DNA from: Ceratotherium simum simum
Lineage: Eukaryota > Chordata > Mammalia > Perissodactyla > Rhinocerotidae
DNA: 64,000 bases
Assembly: GCF_000283155.1 (NCBI RefSeq)
Contig: NW_004454262.1
Location: forward strand, 3,156,785-3,220,784
Direction: 5' to 3'
Position 1 is the stretch's first letter. The number at the start of each line of letters is the position of its first letter. This document shows positions 11,096-23,064 of this stretch, one piece after another. A program made the translations under genes and the position numbers. The notes under the pieces were generated by a model. The model had not been told where the DNA came from. It saw only the letters and a list, made by a program, of their open reading frames with translations, and made no database searches.

Positions 11096-11113
11096 TAGCA
11101 CCAGGTGGCGCTA
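11096..11113 (+). promoter_or_regulatory. CTCF-like binding motif
   Basis: TAGCACCAGGTGGCGCTA fits the core CTCF consensus CCASYAGRKGGCRSY closely, differing at the first C. The central AGGTGGCGCT is intact and in plus orientation. It lies in unique sequence, not in a SINE. Known role of such sites: binding the zinc-finger protein CTCF, which anchors chromatin loops. That this site is bound is inference. Confidence 0.55.
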
Positions 11114-14032
11114 AAGGACTGAACTTGGAAATAGACTATTGGGCACTCCTGCCTGTGGACTGGGGTGGCTGCAACGCTCTTTATTTAACGGATGAGTTAA
11201 AGGAAAGAAGGGCAAGCATTGCCCTGTTTCCAGCTGACGCTTAGGACTGCCCCTGTCAGATTGTTTGGGTTCCTTCCCTGGGGAGTTGACACTCCTTAAA
11301 GTTATGGATCACACAGTAACTTTACTGAGATCTCTAGTGGCAAAAAATTATTCACAGTTTTTCTAAAGGAAAATGAAAACAAATCTCACATGAAATTGCT
11401 TTTTGGGGTGGATTCAGTCTTGTTCTCACCATCGTAGGTACCATTGGACGAGGGTAGCAAGAGAAGAAAATAACATCCCCTGAACTTCCCTCCTCCAGGA
11501 GTAGACTGTGCACAAGCAGCTGTCATCACTCCATGCCCACACTCTACAGGGTGCCTGGGATGGGAATCCTCACCAGCTTGGGTTTTGTTACTTAATGCAA
11601 CCCCCTTTCCTAGAAATCTCCAACGTGCTTAGAAGTGTTTTTCTCTGGGGCCGTTACCTGGAAAATAAAATCTCAAAAGAGATACCATAGATTTAAAAGT
11701 GAAAATAAACTCCTTCCATTGGGCTTCCAAGAGGACAGAAAGGGCAAGAGCAGGAGGTGATGTAGAAAAGTCTGCTACAAGGAACCTGAAGAAATGGAGG
11801 CTAGCAAGTTAAAGAATGACAAAGACTCCTGGAAGGAGTCAGGCACAGGGCAGGCTGCTTCCTCGGGCAGAGGTACTGGAACATTGAGAAGGAGAGTCTG
11901 TTGGGGTGGGTTGGGGAACAAGGGATGTTTTTAAAAGTGTCTGAAATCTCTTCCATCAGCTCTTCTTTTTCTGAAGTCAAGTCCACTAAAAAAGTAGGCC
12001 AGGAGTTAACCATCTTGCCTTACATTTGATTTACATGAATCTCTTGCAGAGTGATTATGGGTGTTCCTTTAGAGGAACATCACTAAGGAACATTTTTTGC
12101 TATGACTTTTGAACCAAGTAATTCATCCTATATCAGTAATTCACCATCTTGTCTACCCTGACCTGACATGGCATCCACATAAAGTGTGTTGTTGCTGTCA
12201 TTCTCTGTTCACATTATTCTCGTGCTGTCAGAGGGAGGCTGAGCATGGAACCTTCTGAGTAGGGTGAACCCCATACACAGTAGCACCCGGACTTGAGTTG
12301 CTGTCTTAAAATGAAATGATTTATTCCTCTGTCTTCTCTCCATTCCCTCCCTGTTTCAAGATCCTTTATGAGACAAGGGAGAGGAGAAGGTGGTGGGGAG
12401 GGTTAACTGTCTTGGTGTCTTTAACTAAATTCTATTCTTTTTGCTTGACGTAACCTGGAAAGCAGTTTGACCAACAGGGAACAACTTTTTCTCCTAAGTC
12501 TTCTGTAGTTTTTCTGTTTATTTCAACATTCTCTTTTGGAACCATTAACAGACATTTTTCTGCTAACTGAACCTCATTCAGCCTATGAGGACAATAGGAA
12601 CAAAGAAGGGATATTATTAGCTTTTTCAAGAGTTGATTTTAAGGTTAGAAATGTGATTAAGATAATGTCTTCCCACAGATAGCCAATGAATCCATAAGAA
12701 AACATACACTATTCTACATTTCAATGATATGTTTCATTTAAGGCCTCAAAAGGTTTCTGTAGACATGTGCTCATATAGGCTGAAGTATAAGATAGGTTTA
12801 AGATGGGAAAATCATATAGAGAAACGAACACAGTATTTGGAGACCAAAGTATGAGTCTTGGCATCATCAATAATTCCCTGCGGGGCAAACTCTTTGCGTG
12901 TCAATTTCTCATCAGCAAAATGCATGTCCAAGGGAGGGCCCCTACCCTAGTCAGTGCTGGGAAAGAGGAGTAACAGCCCCTACATCCCTGTCCTCAGATC
13001 CGGCCTTTCTAAGATGACAGGGAGGAGACATTCCACTCACCACATGGCATGAGTTACTCCAACTCAATGGGGCTGGTGTTGTCCAGTCATTCTGCTCCCC
13101 ACAATAGAGCCCCCGTTTCTCCAACAAGATAGCCAAAGGCTCTCCAGGCTCTACAAAGAGGAGCTCACTGATCTCCTCTCAGGGTGAATTTTCAAGGACA
13201 AACAGTCATTCTTAGCACTAGATGGGCCTGAACGTATGTATAGAAGAATTGTTTCCTAACTGCCCTGACAATAGGCAAAGCCACTTCTCTCACAGTGGCT
13301 CTTCTACCTTAGGTTGTTATTTTTAGCAGATTTAGTCCTTTCATGCTTCCACACAATGGTTTCTGTTGACACAAGTTACTCCGTGGTGATTACAAAGAGA
13401 CACCATTCCTTTAGGCAGCAGGACAGGAAAAGCACTATGTGGTTACCATCAGCCACCTTCTCTAAGGGTATGCCGCTAAGGAACCACGGTGTGGGCGTAG
13501 GCACGCCACACTGTCAGCCAGGAAAGGTGACATGACCCAGACTCGTGTGGTGCCTGGGCAAAGCCACTGCAGAGCATGTTGAGAAGAATGTCTTTCATTC
13601 TCCTTTCAAAGGCAACTTCCTTCTGTGTCAGTAAACTCTGACAAAGGCTTGATGGTTTTGGAGACTTCTCCCTGGGTAGATTTCGGTAAAGATGTGGGAT
13701 CCACCATGTGAATTAGTATTGTAGTAAAAAACCACCTCTATCCGGGAGGAGATTTGGGGCTGGAAATTGAGCAAGGACATACCAAGGACCCCCAGGACGT
13801 CAGTCTCCCTTCTGTCCACTCAGAGTCCAACAGAGCAGAAGCCCCTGCTGTTCTCAGTGGACAGTATCAGGCAACACTGTGCATTTTGGATTAGAGGGTG
13901 CTTAGAAAACATCTAAGACGTTGATTATAATTTAAAGTGGCATTTTGATAGTTCATATATATCATCCAGGTCTGTTAATAACTATAGTCTTAAACATAAT
14001 GTACTATTAAAACTCTCCACATTGAAGCTACC

Positions 14033-14056
14033 CTGTGTGTGTGTGTGTGTGTGTGC
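14033..14056. repeat. (TG)n microsatellite
   Basis: An uninterrupted alternating TG run, followed by GCACGCACATG. Confidence 0.9.
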
Positions 14057-14554
14057 ACGCACATGATTAATGCTCACTTGTTGTCAAGCTGTTTGTATTT
14101 TAATGAATGTATTTGTAATGGCAGGGGGTATATTACAGATGCATTTTTCCTTCAATCACTGAAAGCTTTTAAGGAGTCGGAACATTTGAACTAATAGATA
14201 CAGTGTTTGACGTAGTCCCTGAGTGCATCTGTTGAACATGTAGTCAAAGGAGTTCATTGAAATAAATGCTGCGGTTGAATTTTTAACAATAGCTGCGTAA
14301 ATATGTGACCTCTATAACCTTTATGCCTGTGGGAGCCAGGAAAATGATCTGTATAATTAACCCTTTGATTGATCTGGTCTTTCAGCTGTCAGGATGGAAA
14401 GTCTAATTTCCCATAAAGATAGAGCAGGATGTCCTCATGAAGCTCAAGGTGGCTGAATATTTTTGTAGGATAAAGTTTCTTTTGAAGGACAAAGTAAGCA
14501 TTCATTCAACAGAATTCTTAAATTATTCCATCTCCTTAAATGTCTCAATCTATG

Positions 14555-14619
14555 CTAAAGAGTTGGGAGGCATGGGGAAATCATCCAGGATCTCAGATTG
14601 GTTACTCTGATTCAATAGG
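14555..14619 (+). mobile_element. MER5-type DNA transposon, left part (split by MLT1)
   Basis: ACTCTGATTCAATAGG is the mid-section phrase of MER5-type hAT elements (TCTGATTCA-TAGGTCTGGGG). The phrase is cut after ATAGG and resumes at 15178, so this is the left part of an element interrupted by an LTR. The outer left boundary is poorly preserved. Confidence 0.6.
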
Positions 14620-15177
14620 TGTGGTAGGTAGAATTCTGATATGGCCACAAAGATTCCCACCTGCTGTGTAATCCCCTCCTCTTGAGTATGGGCAGGGCCT
14701 GTGAATATGGGTATCCCTTGACTGGGGTATGTTATATGGCACAGGTGATGAGATAATCATCATTACATTACATTATCTACGGCTTTGTCTTAGCAGACTG
14801 GAAAGATTCAAAGCATGAGAGATCTCCTGCTTGCCATGAAGAAGAAAACTGCCATGATGTGGAGAAGGCTGCATGGCAGGGAACAGCAGGTAGCCTCTAG
14901 TTGCTGAATGGACCCCGGCTGACAGCCAGCAAGAAAGCAACCTCAGGCCTACAACTGCAAGGAACTGAATTTTTCTTCAGTGAACTTGGAAGAGGATCCA
15001 AGCTTCAAGTGAGATCACAGTCCCTGGCAACACCTTGGTTTCAGCCTGGTGAGACTCTGAGGACCCACCTAACCTGTCCCTGACTTCTGATTCATGAAAA
15101 CTGTGAAACAATACATGTGTTGTTTTAAGCTGCTGAATTTGTGGTAATTTGTTATGCAGAGATAGAAAAGTAAAACA
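14620..15177 (+). mobile_element. MLT1 (MaLR) LTR with 5-bp TSD ATAGG
   Basis: A complete 558-bp LTR beginning TGTGGTAGGTAGAATTC and ending AAAAGTAAAACA, with TG...CA termini. The 3' part reads GTTGTTTTAAGCTGCTGAAT and TTGTGGTAATTTGTTATGCA, typical of MLT1. It is flanked by the 5-bp duplication ATAGG (14615-14619 and 15178-15182), the size expected for ERVL/MaLR integration. No internal region remains, so it is a solo LTR. Frames inside it are not genes. Confidence 0.9.
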
Positions 15178-15278
15178 ATAGGTCTGGGGGCGTGCAGCTG
15201 AGAATTTGCATTTGTAATAGGTTCTCAGGTGATGCCCAGGCTGCCAGTCCAGAAGCCACTCTGGGAGAACCACTGTTT
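15178..15278 (+). mobile_element. MER5-type DNA transposon, right part
   Basis: ATAGGTCTGGGGGCGTGCAG, GAGAATTTGCATTTGTAATAG, TCTCAGGTGATGCCCAGGCT and the terminal GGGAGAACCACTG give the right half and terminal inverted repeat of a MER5-type non-autonomous hAT transposon. It continues the piece ending at 14619. Confidence 0.85.
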
Positions 15279-15279
15279 A

Positions 15280-18200
15280 GTTCAACTTCCCCTGGCAGTT
15301 GATTTTAGGAATGATTCAAGAGTAGATGCTCACTGTACGCTTCTGGAATATAACAAATGTTAACCAGAAGGGATTTAGCCATAGGTTTTAAGCCACAAAT
15401 AAATATAAGCAATATAGTTTAAGCCTTTAACAATAATTTAAATGTGGCCAACAACAACAAATATAAAATATGATATTAGAAACGCAATTAGGATTAGGGC
15501 TCAGGAAATGAGGGTAGGAAAAATAATGTACAATGAGGTGTGAGGTTGGCATGCAAAATGCATACATCACTGTTAGTTCACACCTATCTGGCAAGGGAGA
15601 CAACTATTATCCTGTTTCTCTGTCTGAGAATCAAACCCTATCTATACTGCTTATGAATAAACTTCATGTTATGATTATACCTCAACTAAAAATTAAGTGA
15701 AGATTTATAACAATGCATAAGCTTTCCAATTTCCACCATGATAGAGAGTATGAAAGATGGAGCACCTTTTTTTAATTCTCCAAAGTATTGGCAAATTCTC
15801 TGGCATTGCTGAATATGTGTGGGTTACAAGAGAGCCTCCTTAGAGGTAGAAAAATGGATTCCGTGTCTCTAACTCTGTGTGCCAACTATTTTCAGTTAGT
15901 TTCCAACCCTTTCTGTGACCAAATTCCCCCTCCCGCCCTGTCTCTCTCCTCATCTTCACTTGTTTTTGTTGAGTAATTTTTGAAGTTAAGAAAATTCAGC
16001 TCCATTGAGGTTTTCCTGGTAGAAAACAGCTAGAGCCTTGCTTAATCCTGAGGCGTTTTACTTCTCTTTTAGTAATCTCAGTCCTCCCTGGTATAATACA
16101 GGCTCACTGCTGTGACTCTATTAGCTGAACCATCTGCACTGGGGTTGTTATTTCATTTAATACTGTACCTATCACCCAAATATGAAGGCTCTGCTGTCTC
16201 CAGGCATTTCTATAGCTTAAGATGTTTCATAGAGCCCTGCCAAGGGGCCCCAAGGAAAAAATATTAAACTTGACTTTGAAGCTACTTTGAATGTTGCTTG
16301 GTGTGATGATTGCCTTGCCCAGGTCTGCTGGAATAGGAGGTAGGAATGTGAGTATGTGAGAGGAGTGTGTGTGAATGTGTGTATGAGTGTGAGCATGAGT
16401 GAGTATGCCTGTGTGTGTGGTGGGCGGGGTGGGGGGCAGCCAGGGGGGCAGGGTAACAGTGAGCATGTGTGATGGGAAAGAGGGCCTGAGCAGCACTGTG
16501 GAGTTATTTATACTTCTGGGATCTATATTACATCCTTTTATTCAGAGCCAAAGGCAGGCTACCTAGGTAGGATATTTTGTTCGGCTTTCTTGAAATGGTA
16601 ACTTTATAACTTTTCTTTTCTTTTTGGAGATATACAGATTCTTTTCTGTATTCAAATGCCAGCCAGAAGGTAAGCATCTCAGGCCTTTGACTCTCCTGTG
16701 ATACCCTGTGCTAGATTCTGCTTCATCAGGAAATGCGACTTAACATGCAACAGCTGCCTTTTCAGAGCCACGTGTCTTAGTCTCCATGTTAGGTTTGTAA
16801 CTGAATATGTTTCTTCTGCGTAAGATAGAAGGTAGGGAAGAAAGAAACATTATGTGTCTTTCTTCGATTTTAACATTCACTGTGCTCCCCCATTAGTAAA
16901 GCTTTATAAATGAATAAAAATATTGGGGGCTGGGGAATCATATACAAACTTGTCAAACGTGCATGTGATTCTTGTGTAGACTCTGTAAGGTGGTGGGAAT
17001 GCTTGTGAAGCTGTTCTGTAGATTAGGACGTGGAGGTACAGAGGGGTTGTCAGCTTCCCAAGTCAGTGATGGGGATGTGGTCCACATTGTCAGTCTACAG
17101 ATATGCAGCCACTTTAGATAAGATTATAGCCCAAATAAACAGGATGAAAGACTTGGCCCGATATTTATGGCTTAAGATATCTCAAACTTGGGAAGCTGAA
17201 TTCCATTTCCATTCTGGAGCAATTATGAGCCCTAATAATCATGCTCTTTGACAGAGAAATTTGTCTAGAAAATCTACATTCAAATTTAAAAATATTTGTT
17301 TCCTAACAAATTTATTTGTTGAATGATGTTGATTTGAAGGCAAGTAGTGTTAGATCCATAGGTGGTGGTTAATAGAGATTGTAAACTACTGAGAAGTTTT
17401 AGGTCCTGGTAAGTCCAGCTCCTCTCGTGGATGGACTCTCTGTAGGAGTAACTTCTCTGACAATGCTCCTTGTCAGCACTGTTCCAGGCTTGTTAAGCTG
17501 TTGCCATTGGAAATATATTATCTGCTGGCTAAGAAGGATGATAGGATATTGGAATTGTGAGTTGGCTTTGAAGCATGGATCTCAAGTTTGGGGTGTTTGA
17601 ATCTATTTGTTAGTCTCATAAATGGTCCATTCATCCATGGGCACACTCTGTTTTTAACCTTAAGCCTGGTTTTAAGTGATCTTGGAACATTTATCCAGGA
17701 ATAGCTTTAAGAACTTCCCTGTGAGGAGACTGCCACCAGCTTGGCCAGGGTTCAGCGCAGAGACAAGCACTATCTAGAATATATAGGCTCCTTCTGAATG
17801 AGTATTTGATAACGTGGAGTGAAACAAGCCAGCTCAGTGATTCCTAGGTGGACATGGATGTGATCCATCCTGGGCGAATCAGCTGGGAACTGAGGGGAGA
17901 GAAATGGCTGGTATCCAGGAAGAAGACTACAGCAGGGAGGAGATTTAACTTCATGAAACCAGCTTGGGGGTTCAGCTCTTAGCCCATGGTGGTGCTGATG
18001 GTGCTGATTAAAGTGTGGGGAGAAGACTATGTAGGAAAACTAATATCTCATTTTAATCTCTCCAGGGCAAGATTTCCTGAACTGTGTTGTGCCAAACATT
18101 AGGGTTTCTCAAGATGTCAAGACTTTTACAAGATCAAGTAAGTCTGACAAACACTCCATATATTATGAAATTCATAATGCGTATTGGCTTACTAATGATT

Positions 18201-18750
18201 CTAGTCAAAATTCTGCAGAATAGAAACGTAATTCCTTTGTTTAATTGACCATTTACTACACTTATTTGACCATGAAAATGTCTTTAGCTCTTAGTTGATT
18301 TGTACAGCAAGAAGGCCAGTAGAAGTTCAACAGGTGCCCCAATCTTTCCTGGTTCAGGTTTACAATCTTGTGTTTTTCCTCTCATTGTCTTTAGATGATT
18401 CTGGGAACCACAGGAATGAGGGCTAATTTACATTTTTACCAGAGCCGAAATATCTAAACCATACATTAACAGTGATGGTCACTGTTTTCTCTTTACCCTT
18501 CCAAGCTTACCATGACTTAAATTTTTACCAATCTCTTCAGGCTCCATCAGTTAAGAAGATGAGTGGACTATTCCAAAATCCTGGAAACTTGGATCTTTGC
18601 TATCAAATGCTATTCTAATATGCTGATTAAGTGCTTCAGGAAGAAATTATAAAGACCACTTGTATACATCAAAGAAGAACATTTTAGTTGGGGAAGAAAG
18701 CAATTCCTCTAAACTGTTACATAAAATACAATCTAAATATGACCTTTTTG
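15280..18750. other. Mostly unique, non-genic sequence
   Basis: No clear transposon, exon or RNA gene was recognised. It contains a degenerate TG/GA-rich tract at 16345-16425. The minus-strand frame at 16227-16496, rich in His and Thr, is a product of that tract. Confidence 0.4.
16345..16425. repeat. Degenerate (TG)n tract
   Basis: GTGAGTATGTGAG and GTGTGTGTGAATGTGTGTAT-like units run for about 80 bases and end in a G-rich stretch GGGCGGGGTGGGGGGC. Confidence 0.85.
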
Positions 18751-18754
18751 TAAT

Positions 18755-19150
18755 AGATGTCTAATGCTCACCCACATCCAATTTTCCTCTTTCAAGCACA
18801 CAGATGGATATTGCCCTCTTTGCAGTTAGGTGGGTCTATGTGACTAATTCTGACCAATGCATTGTGAGTAGAAGTGACATGTGTAATTTTCCAGCCAAAG
18901 CATTTAATTGCTGGTGTGAAAGCCTCCAGCTCTTTTCCTTTTCTGCTATGTCTTTTGAGGCTTTATGTTCCAGATGATGCCTGGATCTTTGAGTCTCTGT
19001 GTGGGGGACAGTGGCCTGGGAGAGTCACCGGATCCACAGCTGACTCTGTGTGAATGGGAACACACTTTCGTTGTGGGAATGCAGTGAGTTCTGTGGGTTT
19101 CTGTTATTACAAAACCTGGCCTATCCTGAGTTATTGTGAGACTAAATAAA
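18755..19150 (+). repeat. Old dispersed repeat, family not named (copy 1)
   Basis: It contains GGTGGGTCTATGTGACTAAT, TCTGACCAATGCATTGTGAG and TAGAAGTGACATGTGTAATT. A related block at about 33,095-33,385 has GTGGGTTGAGAACATGTGAC and TCTGACCAATGAACTATAAG in the same order. The two are therefore copies of one ancient dispersed family, probably an LTR or MER element. No coding content. Confidence 0.55.
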
Positions 19151-19189
19151 ATAATCCAGTGAACTTTTATAAAACTTATTTTCCCTTTT

Positions 19190-19320
19190 ATAAAGTGTGG
19201 TAAATATTTCCTAACTTACAGGGTTGTGAGGATTAAATGCCCTAGAGCATGTAAAACAGTACAATGTCTGTCCCTAAAAAGTCTCAATGACTATTAGGTG
19301 TTAAAGTATTATTATTGTCT
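19190..19320 (+). repeat. MIR SINE, 3' part
   Basis: TAACTTACAGGGTTGTGAGG, ATTAAATGCCCTAGAGCATG and TAAAACAGTACAATGTCTGT fit the MIR core and 3' end. Confidence 0.75.
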
Positions 19321-19321
19321 G

Positions 19322-20720
19322 TTGGCATATTTTTTGGATACAGATCCTTTATCGGATACATGATTTGCAAATATTTTCTCAGTTTGTGACTTCTTGTTTT
19401 CTCTCAACAGTGTCTTCCAAAGAGCAGAAATTTTAAATTTTGATTAAATCTAACTTAGCTGTTTGCTTTTTATGGATTGTGATTTTGGTGCTGTAACTTA
19501 AAAAGCTTTGCCTAATTCAAGCTCACAAAGGTTTTCTCCTCTGTTTTCTTTTAGAAGATTTACTGTTTTAAATATTACATTTAGCTATGATCCACTTCGA
19601 GTAAATTTTTTTTAAATATAATATGAGGTATGGATCTAGGTTCATTTTTTTCTTTCTTTTTTTTTTTTTGTGCATATAGATATTTAGTTGTTCCAGAACC
19701 ATTTGTTGAAAGGCTATCGTTTCTCCACCAATTACCTTTGCGTGTTTGTAAAAAAATCAATTGTCTGTATATGTAAGAGTCTATTTCTTGGCTCTTTATT
19801 TGGCCCCATTGATCTATTTGTTGATCTTAATGCCAATGCCACATTGTCTTGACTACTGCAGCTTTATAAGTCTTGAAATCAGCTAGTATTAGGATTCCAA
19901 ATTGTTCATCTCTTTCAAAGTTGTTTTGGCTGTTCTAGATGATCCTTTGCACTTCCATGTGAATATCAGAATCAGTTTGTCAATTTCTACAAGAAAGTCT
20001 GCTGAGATTTTGATTGGAATTGCATAGAATCTATAGATCTAGTGGGGGAGACTTGACATCTTAATAGTATTTAGTCTTCTGACCCATGAACATATTATAA
20101 CTCTCCATTTATTCAGGTCTTTAATTTTTCTCAGTAGTGTTTTCTAGTTTTCAGTTTATTAGTCTTTTAAAGCTTTTGTCCAGTTTACCCTTAAGTATTT
20201 CATATCTTTGGATGTTATTATAAATGATATTATTTTTAAAATTTCAATTCTGACTGTTCATGGATAGTATATAGAAATACAATTGATGTTTATATATTAA
20301 TATGGTATCCTGCAGCCTTCCTAAACTCATTTGTTAATTCTAGTAGCCTTTTTTGTAGATTCCATAGGATATTCTACATAATGATCATGCTATCTGTAAA
20401 TAAAGGAAGTTTTACTTATTTTTTTCCAAACTGTATGTCTTTTTCCTCCTCTTGCCTTATTGCTCTGGCTAGAACCTCCAGTACAATGTTGAATAAAAGT
20501 AGTGAGAGTGGACATTCCTGTCTTGTTTCTGAGTTAGAGGGAAAGCATTCAGTCTTTGTCATCAAGTATGTGTAAGCTGTAGGATTTTCACAGATGTCCT
20601 TTCTAGGATGAGGAAGTTCTTTTTTATTCCTAGTTTGCTGCTTTTTTTTTTTTTTTTAATCAGGAATGGATGTTGGATTTTGTCAAATATCTTTTCTGCA
20701 TCTATTGGTTTTCTTTAAGC
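19322..20720 (-). mobile_element. L1 LINE ORF2 fragment, minus strand
   Basis: About 1.4 kb of antisense L1. GATACAGATCCTTTATCGGA begins it, TTGGCCCCATTGATCTATTT and GCTTTATAAGTCTTGAAATC lie in the middle, and CTGGCTAGAACCTCCAGTAC and AGTGGACATTCCTGTCTTG near the far end. This covers the reverse transcriptase region of ORF2 through towards its carboxyl side. At about 20,385-20,415 the minus strand reads VKLPLFTDSMI where active L1 has the F-A-D-D catalytic box, so the second aspartate is replaced by serine. Frames are also broken. The copy is dead and 5'-truncated or rearranged. Confidence 0.9.
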
Positions 20721-21120
20721 CAATAGTCAGAAAGATAAAGATAGTTTCTCTTTCTGGCCTGAAGAAATAAAAATGGTACTCAGTTCTTTATATAAATGCC
20801 TGTTTTCAGTTGCAAAGGACATTGTTTGGAGTCAATCAGTAATGTTTATTGAGGGTTTCTTATGTCTAGATCATTGTGACAAATAAAAAATAAAATTATA
20901 ATTATATCATCTCCTGGAATTCATGATCCTTTCTTACCCCATCCCAAACTGCTTCTTTTCCTGATTCTCTTATTTTTGTTAACAGAACTACTATTCTTCC
21001 AATTAGTTAGAATGAAATATTAGTTATTCTCTGACTAAAACAGAAATCCTGGCAATTAAAGGTTTTGATTTAGTGTGGTCAGAAATTAGTTTTGTGATCT
21101 TAGACAAGTGATGTTACTTC
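20721..21120. other. Unique spacer
   Basis: No recognisable element. Confidence 0.4.
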
Positions 21121-21205
21121 CTGCCTGATGATTTAGCTGGGTTCTCTAAGGAGCAGATGCCAAGATGGAATTAGATCTGTAAGAGACTGATTGTAGGAAA
21201 TGATT

Positions 21206-21803
21206 ATTAGTCAGCTCATGCTGCCATAACAGAATATCATAGACCGGGTGGCTTAAACAACAAAAATTTATTTCTCACAGTTCTAGAGACTGGGAAGTCC
21301 AAGATCAAGGTGCTGGCTGAGTTGGGTCCTAGTGAGGACCTTCTTCCTAGCTTATAGATGAGCACCTTCTCTCCATGTCCTCACATAGTGGAGAAAGAAA
21401 GACAGTGAGCTCTCTGGTGTCTCCCCTTATAAGAATACTAACTCCGTAGAATCTGGGCCCCACCCTTATGACCTCATTTAATTCTTATAATTTTATTTAT
21501 TTATTTATTTTCCCCCCAAAGTCCCAGTATATAGTTGTATGTCATAGTTGCACATCCTTCTAGTTGCTGTATGTGGGACGCGGCCTCAGCATGGCCGGAG
21601 AAGCGGTGTGTCGGTGCGCGCCCGGGATCCGAACCCAGGCCGCCAGTAGCGGAGCGCGTGCACTTAACCACTAAGCCATGGGGCCGGCCCTTGACCTCAT
21701 TTAATTCTAATTACCTCCTTATAGGCCCTATCTCCAAGTACAGTCACATTGGGGGTTAAAGCTTCAACATAAAAATTTTAAGGGGACGTGATTCAGTTCA
21801 TAG
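21206..21803 (-). mobile_element. MaLR LTR (MST/THE1 type), minus strand, split by an ERE
   Basis: On plus it begins TCATGCTGCCATAACAGAAT, then AGACCGGGTGGCTTAAACAA and TATTTCTCACAGTTCTAGAG. It ends with CACATTGGGGGTTAAAGCTT and TTCAACATAAAAATTTTAAG. This is the reverse-complement layout of MST/THE1-like LTRs. It is interrupted by the ERE at 21,486-21,691 and itself lies in an older repeat. Confidence 0.85.
21486..21691 (-). mobile_element. ERE SINE, alternative tail type, perfect 17-bp TSD
   Basis: Minus-strand ERE of the same tail class as the 5025 copy (CCCCCCAAAGTCCCAGTATA, TAGTTGTATGTCATAGTTGC), with head GGGGCCGGCCC. The TSD TGACCTCATTTAATTCT is perfect at 21,469-21,485 and 21,692-21,708. 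High CpG content and an intact TSD suggest a young insertion. Confidence 0.95.
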
Positions 21804-22559
21804 CAGAAAAGAAGATGAGGAGGAGCCTTCAGAGTATGATACAGGTCTGATACTTCTGAAGGAGAGGGGGAAGGAAGAATGATTGTGTAGGAAGAGTGTC
21901 AAACTATAGTATAGTTCTAGGAAAATTCTGGTCAGCTTGATGGGGAGTCCTTGAGCCAAAGTCACCTGTTAAAGGGGCCATATTTACAAGGAGTGGGCCT
22001 ACACTAGTACCCCCACTGTGTTCAGTCATTGGCTGGGAGCAGTCTGTGGGAAATGTAGCCTTGCTGTGAACCTGGGGATGGATCCATAAAGGCAGCAGCT
22101 GGCAACATTGGTCAATTTTGTTCCTTGGAACAGAAGATCCAAGAAGTCCATTTGCATTGCTATCACACCTTATTTGATCATTTGTCAAAATGATAGTGTT
22201 GGACTTCAATGTTTAAACGGATGGCTTACAAATGTGTTTTATTTGGGAGTACAGTTTAACATTAAAAAAATTTAATTTCCAACAAGTAAAAATCTTGAAA
22301 TTTCACCTAAAATTTGCATGTCTGGATTCTGGTTACACTGGGCTACTTTTCCTGCATGGCCACAGTTAGCGGGAGCTGCATAGAGCTTGTGCCCTTAGAT
22401 GAGCATCTCTATTTTGTCACTGTCTCTACCTAGTAGCTTCCTTCATTTACAGATACTAGCCAGGGTCCTGTGGTCAAGTGATAGACTCTATCTCAAAAGA
22501 AGAACTTGAAAACTAATTTGATAAGAGGGATTGGGAATTTTATAGACTGTTACAATTAG

Positions 22560-22627
22560 AAAGGGAACAATAAAAAATGGTCAAAGGACATGAATAGACA
22601 GTTCACAAAAGACATATAAATAGCCAC
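22560..22627 (+). repeat. Small L1 fragment
   Basis: AAAAAATGGTCAAAGGACAT followed by GAATAGACAGTTCACAAAAG matches the sense L1 ORF2 phrase also seen at about 47,575 (AAAAAATGGGCAGAGGATCT, GAATAGACATTTTTCCAAGG). Confidence 0.65.
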
Positions 22628-23064
22628 ATTATAAACTACACAAACTTATGATTAAATTTTGCACTTACCCTTAATTAATTTCTTAAGTTAAATTTCTAAA
22701 AGTTGAATTGTACATCTTTAAAAAAATTTTGATGGTTGTATCAATATACATTTCTAAAAGCAAAATATGAGGATATAATTTCCCTGAAACAGTGCAAACC
22801 CTGAATCATACTTTTTTTTTTCCCATTTTTGCAGATTTGAGATGGGAAGAGGGTATCTTGTTATTGATTTAATCTGCATTTATTCTATTACTAAAGATCT
22901 TCTTTCAGTTGCAATGAACCTTATTTGTGGTATCGGTTTCTCCAGAATAATGATTGCTGGTTTATTTTTTCATTAGTTGGGGAGTTTCCAATTCATGACA
23001 TGGTGATGCTTCCCCTAACTGATAGATATTCCACTTCGGTCACTCAGTATTTAGTAGTGTAACA

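Larger units (their letters stand above)
10170..14545. other. Long, repeat-poor unique region
   Basis: About 4.4 kb without a clearly recognisable transposon apart from a short TG microsatellite at 14033-14056. No exon with convincing splice signals was seen; all frames are short. The one feature of note is the CTCF-like motif at 11096-11113. The sequence could hold conserved regulatory elements, but that cannot be judged from a single sequence. Confidence 0.4.
21125..22200 (+). repeat. Old dispersed repeat, copy A, interrupted by a MaLR LTR
   Basis: The left piece (21,125-21,205) carries AAGGAGCAGATGCCAAGATGG. The right piece (from 21,806) carries CTTGAGCCAAAGTCACCTGT and GTCATTGGCTGGGAGCAG. 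Both have matching counterparts in the same order at 23,065-23,560 (GAGAAGCAGATGTCAAGACA, CTTGAGCCAAAGTTGTTCAT, CTTATTGGCTGGAGACATGG). The two blocks are copies of one family that I cannot name. The gap in copy A is the LTR at 21,206-21,803. Confidence 0.6.

Noticed and set aside
14901..15083. Short plus-strand frame
   Set aside because: Lies inside the MLT1 LTR.
16227..16496. Minus-strand His/Thr-rich frame
   Set aside because: Encoded by a TG/GTGAG tract.
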